A DNA stretch of 8,109 nucleotides. Source: Bacteroidota bacterium (GTDB lineage Bacteria > Bacteroidota > Bacteroidia > Chitinophagales > Chitinophagaceae). The DNA lies in NCBI GenBank assembly GCA_023429825.1, contig JAEZDC010000004.1:1-8109 (forward strand), given 5' to 3'. Under the pieces are notes generated by a model. It saw nothing but the letters and a program-made list of their open reading frames with translations, did no database searches and was not told where the DNA came from. Numbering within the stretch: position 1 is the first letter of the stretch; each line of letters starts with the position of its first letter. A program made the position numbers and the translations under genes. Positions 6,300 through 8,109 of this stretch are shown one piece after another.

Positions 6300-6327
6300 G
6301 CTCATCATCCACACAACGATACGTACT

Positions 6328-6483
6328 ATGAGTGTTATAATCTTTTTGATGTTAGCCAGTATAAGCGTTGCAGGCTTATTCCTGGCTGCTTTTATTAGAA
6401 GTATTAAGAAAGGTCAATACGACGACGAATTAAGCCCGCCTGTACGCATCCTGTTTGATGATAAACCCAGCGATGAAAAGTAG
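6328..6483 (+). CDS. ccoS: cbb3-type oxidase assembly protein CcoS
   Basis: This is a 51-residue inner-membrane protein. One N-terminal membrane helix (about residues 3-23) is followed by a short cytosolic tail with the family signature KxGQYDDE, then SPPVRILFDD. CcoS is needed for cofactor insertion into the cbb3 catalytic subunit in the species studied. The ATG at 6328 is chosen because the protein then starts MSVIIFL, as usual for the family. The upstream in-frame TTG at 6256 would add a non-homologous hydrophilic stretch and would start before the predicted promoter. The gene sits 136 bases before ccoN and is probably cotranscribed with it from the site C promoter. Confidence 0.93.
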   Translation: MSVIIFLMLASISVAGLFLAAFIRSIKKGQYDDELSPPVRILFDDKPSDEK

Positions 6484-6619
6484 ATGACCATCTGTTGTAA
6501 AGCCTCACTTGTTTAATAGCGATAAGAAAGTACAAGAGTGCGACGCAACGAAAGATGAAAAGGTTGATAAGCTGGTAAACAAAAAGATCTCTCAAATACA
6601 TACCTTATAACTAAGAAAT
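6484..6619. other. ccoS-ccoN spacer
   Basis: I see no convincing gene, promoter or terminator. A frame that starts at the ATG at 6473 inside ccoS runs to a TAA at 6608-6610, but it is broken by a TGA at 6485-6487. The readable part is lysine-rich and hydrophilic. There is no TAnnTTTG or TGA-N6-TCA site here, so ccoN most likely depends on the ccoS promoter. Confidence 0.4.
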
Positions 6620-8109
6620 ATGCAATTAGAAAAATTTTATTACGACAACAAGATCGTTAAATGGTTTGCTTATGCAACGATGCTTTGGGGTGCTGTAGGA
6701 ATGCTGGCAGGGTTGTTGGTAGCCGTGCAGTTTTATTTACCTGCTGCCAATTTTGATCTTCCTATTACCACTTTTGGTAGGGTTCGTCCGTTGCATACGA
6801 ATGCGGTGATCTTCGCTTTCGTTGGTAACGGAATTTTTATGGGAGTGTATTATTCGCTGCAACGTTTGTGTAAGGCAAGAATGTTTAACGACACGTTGAG
6901 TAAAATTCACTTCTGGGGATGGCAGTTGATCATTGTAGCTGCTGCAATTACTCTATTAGCTGGTTATACAACCGGTAAAGAATACGCGGAGTTAGAATGG
7001 CCAATTGATATTGCGATCACTTTGGTATGGGTGGTGTTTGGTATCAACATGTTTGGTACGATCCTCAAAAGAAGAGAAAGCCATTTGTATGTGGCGATCT
7101 GGTTTTACATAGGTACATGGGTTACAGTTGCAATGTTGCACATAGTAAACTCATTTGAAATTCCTTTTTCTCCTTTTAAAAGTTATAGCTGGTATGCAGG
7201 TGTGCAGGATGCATTAGTGCAGTGGTGGTATGGTCATAATGCAGTGGCATTCTTCTTAACAACGCCGTACTTAGGTATCATGTATTATTTCTTGCCTAAG
7301 GCAGCCAACAGGCCGGTGTATAGTTATCGTCTTTCTATTATTCACTTCTGGGCATTGATATTTATTTATATCTGGGCTGGTCCGCACCACTTATTATATA
7401 CTGCTTTGCCAGATTGGGCTCAGAGCCTTGGTACAGTATTCAGCGTAATGCTTATTGCACCAAGCTGGGGTGGTATGTTAAATGGACTCTTCACACTTCG
7501 TGGTGCATGGGATAAAGTAAGAGAAGATCCTATTCTTAAATTCCTCGTTGTTGCGATCACATGTTATGGTATGGCAACATTCGAAGGTCCGATGTTGAGC
7601 TTGAAGAGTGTAAATGCGATCTCTCATTTCACCGACTGGACAATTGCACACGTACACGTTGGTGCACTTGGATGGAACGGATTTTTAACATTCGGTGTGT
7701 TGTACTGGATCATTCCAAAAATATTCAACACGCAGTTATATTCTAAGAAGTTAGCAACAACTCACTTCTGGATCGGTACAATAGGAATTATCCTTTATGC
7801 TGTTCCACTTTATTGGGCTGGATTTGCTCAGGCTACCATGTGGAAGACCTTCAATGAAGATGGAATCCTGAAATTCCAGTTCCTTGAAACAGTTACCAAT
7901 ATTCTTCCGATGTATGTGCTGAGAAGTGTTGGTGGATTCCTGTATCTCACCGGTGTGTTCATCATGGTGTACAATATCTGGAAAACAGTTGCCAATGGTA
8001 AACTGGTTGCCAACGAAGCTGCAGAAGCTGCACCATTACCTAAGGTTATTGAAACACATGGTAAACAACATTGGCACAGATGGATTGAAAGAAGACCAAT
8101 TCAATTGTT
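6620..8109 (+). CDS. ccoN: cbb3-type cytochrome c oxidase catalytic subunit (CcoN, probably a CcoNO fusion), 3'-truncated
   Basis: This is the heme-copper oxidase subunit that reduces oxygen to water with high affinity in the inner membrane; 496 codons are visible. The heme and copper ligands are all present. They are low-spin heme b ligands H59 (RPLHTNA) and H346, high-spin heme b3 ligand H344 (AHVHVG), and CuB ligands H206 (WYGHN), H256 and H257 (GPHHL). Tyr250 is in position for the His-Tyr crosslink. Each residue is one position lower than its counterpart in Pseudomonas stutzeri CcoN as I recall it, so the alignment is nearly gapless. About twelve hydrophobic helices are visible. The ATG at 6620 gives MQLEKFYYDNKIVKWF, a normal start. 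The frame runs past about 470 residues, the usual CcoN length, into a hydrophilic linker and WHRWIERRPIQL at the window edge. That looks like the entry to a CcoO domain, as in fused CcoNO proteins of Bacteroidota. Confidence 0.95.
   Translation, partial: MQLEKFYYDNKIVKWFAYATMLWGAVGMLAGLLVAVQFYLPAANFDLPITTFGRVRPLHTNAVIFAFVGNGIFMGVYYSLQRLCKARMFNDTLSKIHFWGWQLIIVAAAITLLAGYTTGKEYAELEWPIDIAITLVWVVFGINMFGTILKRRESHLYVAIWFYIGTWVTVAMLHIVNSFEIPFSPFKSYSWYAGVQDALVQWWYGHNAVAFFLTTPYLGIMYYFLPKAANRPVYSYRLSIIHFWALIFIYIWAGPHHLLYTALPDWAQSLGTVFSVMLIAPSWGGMLNGLFTLRGAWDKVREDPILKFLVVAITCYGMATFEGPMLSLKSVNAISHFTDWTIAHVHVGALGWNGFLTFGVLYWIIPKIFNTQLYSKKLATTHFWIGTIGIILYAVPLYWAGFAQATMWKTFNEDGILKFQFLETVTNILPMYVLRSVGGFLYLTGVFIMVYNIWKTVANGKLVANEAAEAAPLPKVIETHGKQHWHRWIERRPIQL

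Noticed and set aside
6256..6327. N-terminal extension of ccoS from an upstream TTG
   Set aside because: The added residues are unlike CcoS, and the region contains the predicted -7 element. The ATG at 6328 gives the normal family start.
7561..8013. Small reading frames overlapping ccoN on both strands
   Set aside because: They lie wholly inside the strongly conserved ccoN coding frame and have no family-like content; they are shadows of the real gene.

Overview
This window looks like the chromosome of a Bacteroidota bacterium, probably of the Chitinophagaceae type, though the family is a guess. The composition is AT-rich, start codons rarely have a clear Shine-Dalgarno sequence, and intergenic regions carry TAnnTTTG elements, the -7 promoter consensus of this phylum. 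The gene order also fits: a two-component pair followed by cbb3 oxidase assembly and structural genes. All genes are on the + strand.

Layout. (1) Bases 1-543 are the 3' end of an outer-membrane beta-barrel (porin-like) gene, closed by a clear intrinsic terminator at about 576-606. (2) Bases 689-2985 hold a two-gene operon: a cytosolic PAS histidine kinase, then after 8 bases a response regulator made of a receiver domain fused to a CRP/FNR-type effector. (3) After a 220-base regulatory region comes a small conserved-looking protein of unknown function (3206-3586), followed 26 bases later by ccoI (3613-6036), the copper P-type ATPase of cbb3 oxidase assembly. (4) After a 291-base gene-free region come ccoS (6328-6483) and the start of ccoN (6620 to the window edge). 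The ccoN product is the cbb3 catalytic subunit, probably fused to CcoO beyond the edge.

How the parts fit. The kinase/regulator pair lies directly upstream of the oxidase cluster. Three noncoding sites share the 12-mer TGAC-N-AAA-R-TCA, an FNR/CRP-like TGA-N6-TCA palindrome with a conserved asymmetric spacer. All three are in the same orientation and each is followed by one TAnnTTTG element. Two sites (upstream of the small gene and of ccoS) have their centre exactly 51.5 bases before the -7 element. The third is at 29.5 bases, two helical turns closer. These spacings match class I and class II activator positions of the CRP/FNR family. The regulator's recognition helix keeps the Glu and Arg that read TGA/TCA in CRP and FNR, but it lacks FNR's cysteine cluster and CRP's key cAMP-pocket residues. 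The inference is a phosphorylation-gated, FNR-like circuit that turns on high-affinity oxygen respiration. This is the most interesting content of the window. I see no mobile element, CRISPR array, rRNA or tRNA.
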